Shown: positions 6,349 to 6,588 of the stretch, piece by piece
Layout: each line of letters begins with the position of its first letter
How positions within the stretch are numbered: the first letter of the stretch is position 1
NCBI GenBank assembly: GCA_027014185.1
Contig: JALWEK010000216.1
Span: forward strand, 1 to 6,588
Reading direction: 5' to 3'
Length of the DNA: 6,588 nt
Source of the DNA: Aquificaceae bacterium
GTDB taxonomy: Bacteria > Aquificota > Aquificia > Aquificales > Aquificaceae
Position numbers and translations under genes: made by a program
The notes under the pieces: generated by a model
What the model was told of the DNA's origin: nothing
Seen by the model: the letters and a program-made list of their open reading frames with translations, nothing else
The model's database searches: none

Positions 6349-6415
6349 AGGAAATTTTCCAGTATTAAGATACACAACACCACTGCTTAAGATAGTAGGA
6401 GGATGTTCAACTTTT
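6349..6415. other. Non-coding junction between element remnants
   Basis: 67 bases between the recombinase stop and the TAAAG repeat. It has an imperfect inverted sequence GGAAATTTTCC (6350-6360) and an AGGAGG (6398-6403) directly touching an ATG whose frame stops after six codons. I see no gene here. It is best read as decayed mobile-element DNA. Confidence 0.35.
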
Positions 6416-6438
6416 TAAAGTAAAGTAAAGTAAAGTAA
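6416..6438 (+). repeat. Tandem (TAAAG)4 pentanucleotide repeat
   Basis: Four exact copies of TAAAG (6416-6435) followed by TAA. It is AT-rich and non-coding, placed just left of a GC-rich hairpin and the following transposase start. It could arise by slippage or mark an element boundary; function unknown. Confidence 0.8.
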
Positions 6439-6440
6439 CC

Positions 6441-6456
6441 CCCTCTACGCGGAGGG
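6441..6456 (+). repeat. GC-rich hairpin, CRISPR-repeat-like or transposon-end structure
   Basis: CCCTC (6441-6445) can pair with GAGGG (6452-6456) around a 6-base loop, TACGCG. The flank after it reads ATTGAATGAAAAC (6457-6469), so the whole of about 6436-6469 resembles one CRISPR repeat of the stem-plus-ATTGAAAC kind. There is only one copy in the window. It stands directly before a transposase start, so it may instead be a subterminal structure of that insertion sequence. Confidence 0.4.
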
Positions 6457-6469
6457 ATTGAATGAAAAC

Positions 6470-6588
6470 ATGAGTGCTCTAAAGCTTGTCAGAGAATTAT
6501 TTAACAAAGTTTACCACTCGCACAGAGTCCCTTCAAATGTCAAGGCAAAAGCAGTCCTACTCTACGTCAGGGGTATGTCTTTAAAAGG
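6470..6588 (+). CDS. Probable transposase, N-terminal part (3' end outside window)
   Basis: The frame from ATG 6470 is open to the right edge: 39 complete codons. The visible protein (MSALKLVRELF, then VPSNVKAKAVLLYVRGMSLK) ends in the first helix and turn of a helix-turn-helix of the kind seen at the start of many DDE transposases (KAVLLYVRGMSL, normally followed by a recognition helix). The family cannot be named from this length. A GGAGGG at 6451-6456 lies 13 bases upstream, rather far for a Shine-Dalgarno. A three-codon frame, ATG AAA ACA TGA (6462-6473), overlaps the start and could be a coupling leader or chance. The position after IS607 remnants fits an insertion hot spot. Confidence 0.55.
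   Translation, partial: MSALKLVRELFNKVYHSHRVPSNVKAKAVLLYVRGMSLK

Noticed and set aside
6436..6588. CRISPR array at the right end
   Set aside because: Only one repeat-like unit is visible, with no spacer-repeat periodicity; what follows is protein-coding.

Overview
This window looks like chromosomal DNA from a thermophilic bacterium, most likely of the order Aquificales (Aquifex / Hydrogenobacter / Thermocrinis type). The main evidence is a truncated ATP-sulfurylase start near the right end that closely resembles the Aquifex-type Sat as I remember it. Supporting signs are moderate G+C, Lys/Glu-rich proteins and extremely tight gene packing. I could not run a database search, so genus is not claimed.

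Layout. (1) 1-636: the 3' part of a Wzz-type polysaccharide chain-length protein, cut by the left edge. (2) 637-742: an intergenic stretch with a good sigma70-type promoter and a strong Shine-Dalgarno. (3) 743-5836: nine genes on the + strand in which every gene overlaps the next, so there is no intergenic base: a secreted PepSY-like small protein, mntA1-hepT1, comM, mntA2-hepT2, mntA3-hepT3, comEC. The second mntA has no ATG, GTG or TTG start before its catalytic motif and appears to begin at a CTG inside a CTGA overlap with the comM stop. (4) 5837-5924: a second promoter that shares an exact 14-nt block with the first. (5) 5925-6251: a sat gene broken off after about 95-108 codons. (6) 6244-6348: the C-terminal remnant of an IS607-type serine recombinase abutting the sat break. 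(7) 6349-6469: non-coding junction DNA with a pentanucleotide repeat and a hairpin that resembles a single CRISPR repeat. (8) 6470-6588: the start of a probable transposase, cut by the right edge.

How the genes may work together. ComEC is the inner-membrane channel for incoming single-stranded DNA, and ComM is the helicase that extends recombination of that DNA into the chromosome. Here they share one apparently co-transcribed and translationally coupled unit with three complete minimal-nucleotidyltransferase/HEPN pairs of the HI0073/HI0074 type. Members of the wider MNT/HEPN class act as antitoxin (AMP transfer) and toxin (RNase). Embedding three such pairs between two DNA-transformation genes is the most noteworthy feature of the window. 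It could mean addiction of the competence locus, control of competence, or defence against incoming DNA. The sequence shows the arrangement, not the function. The right end is a decayed insertion hot spot that has destroyed sat locally.
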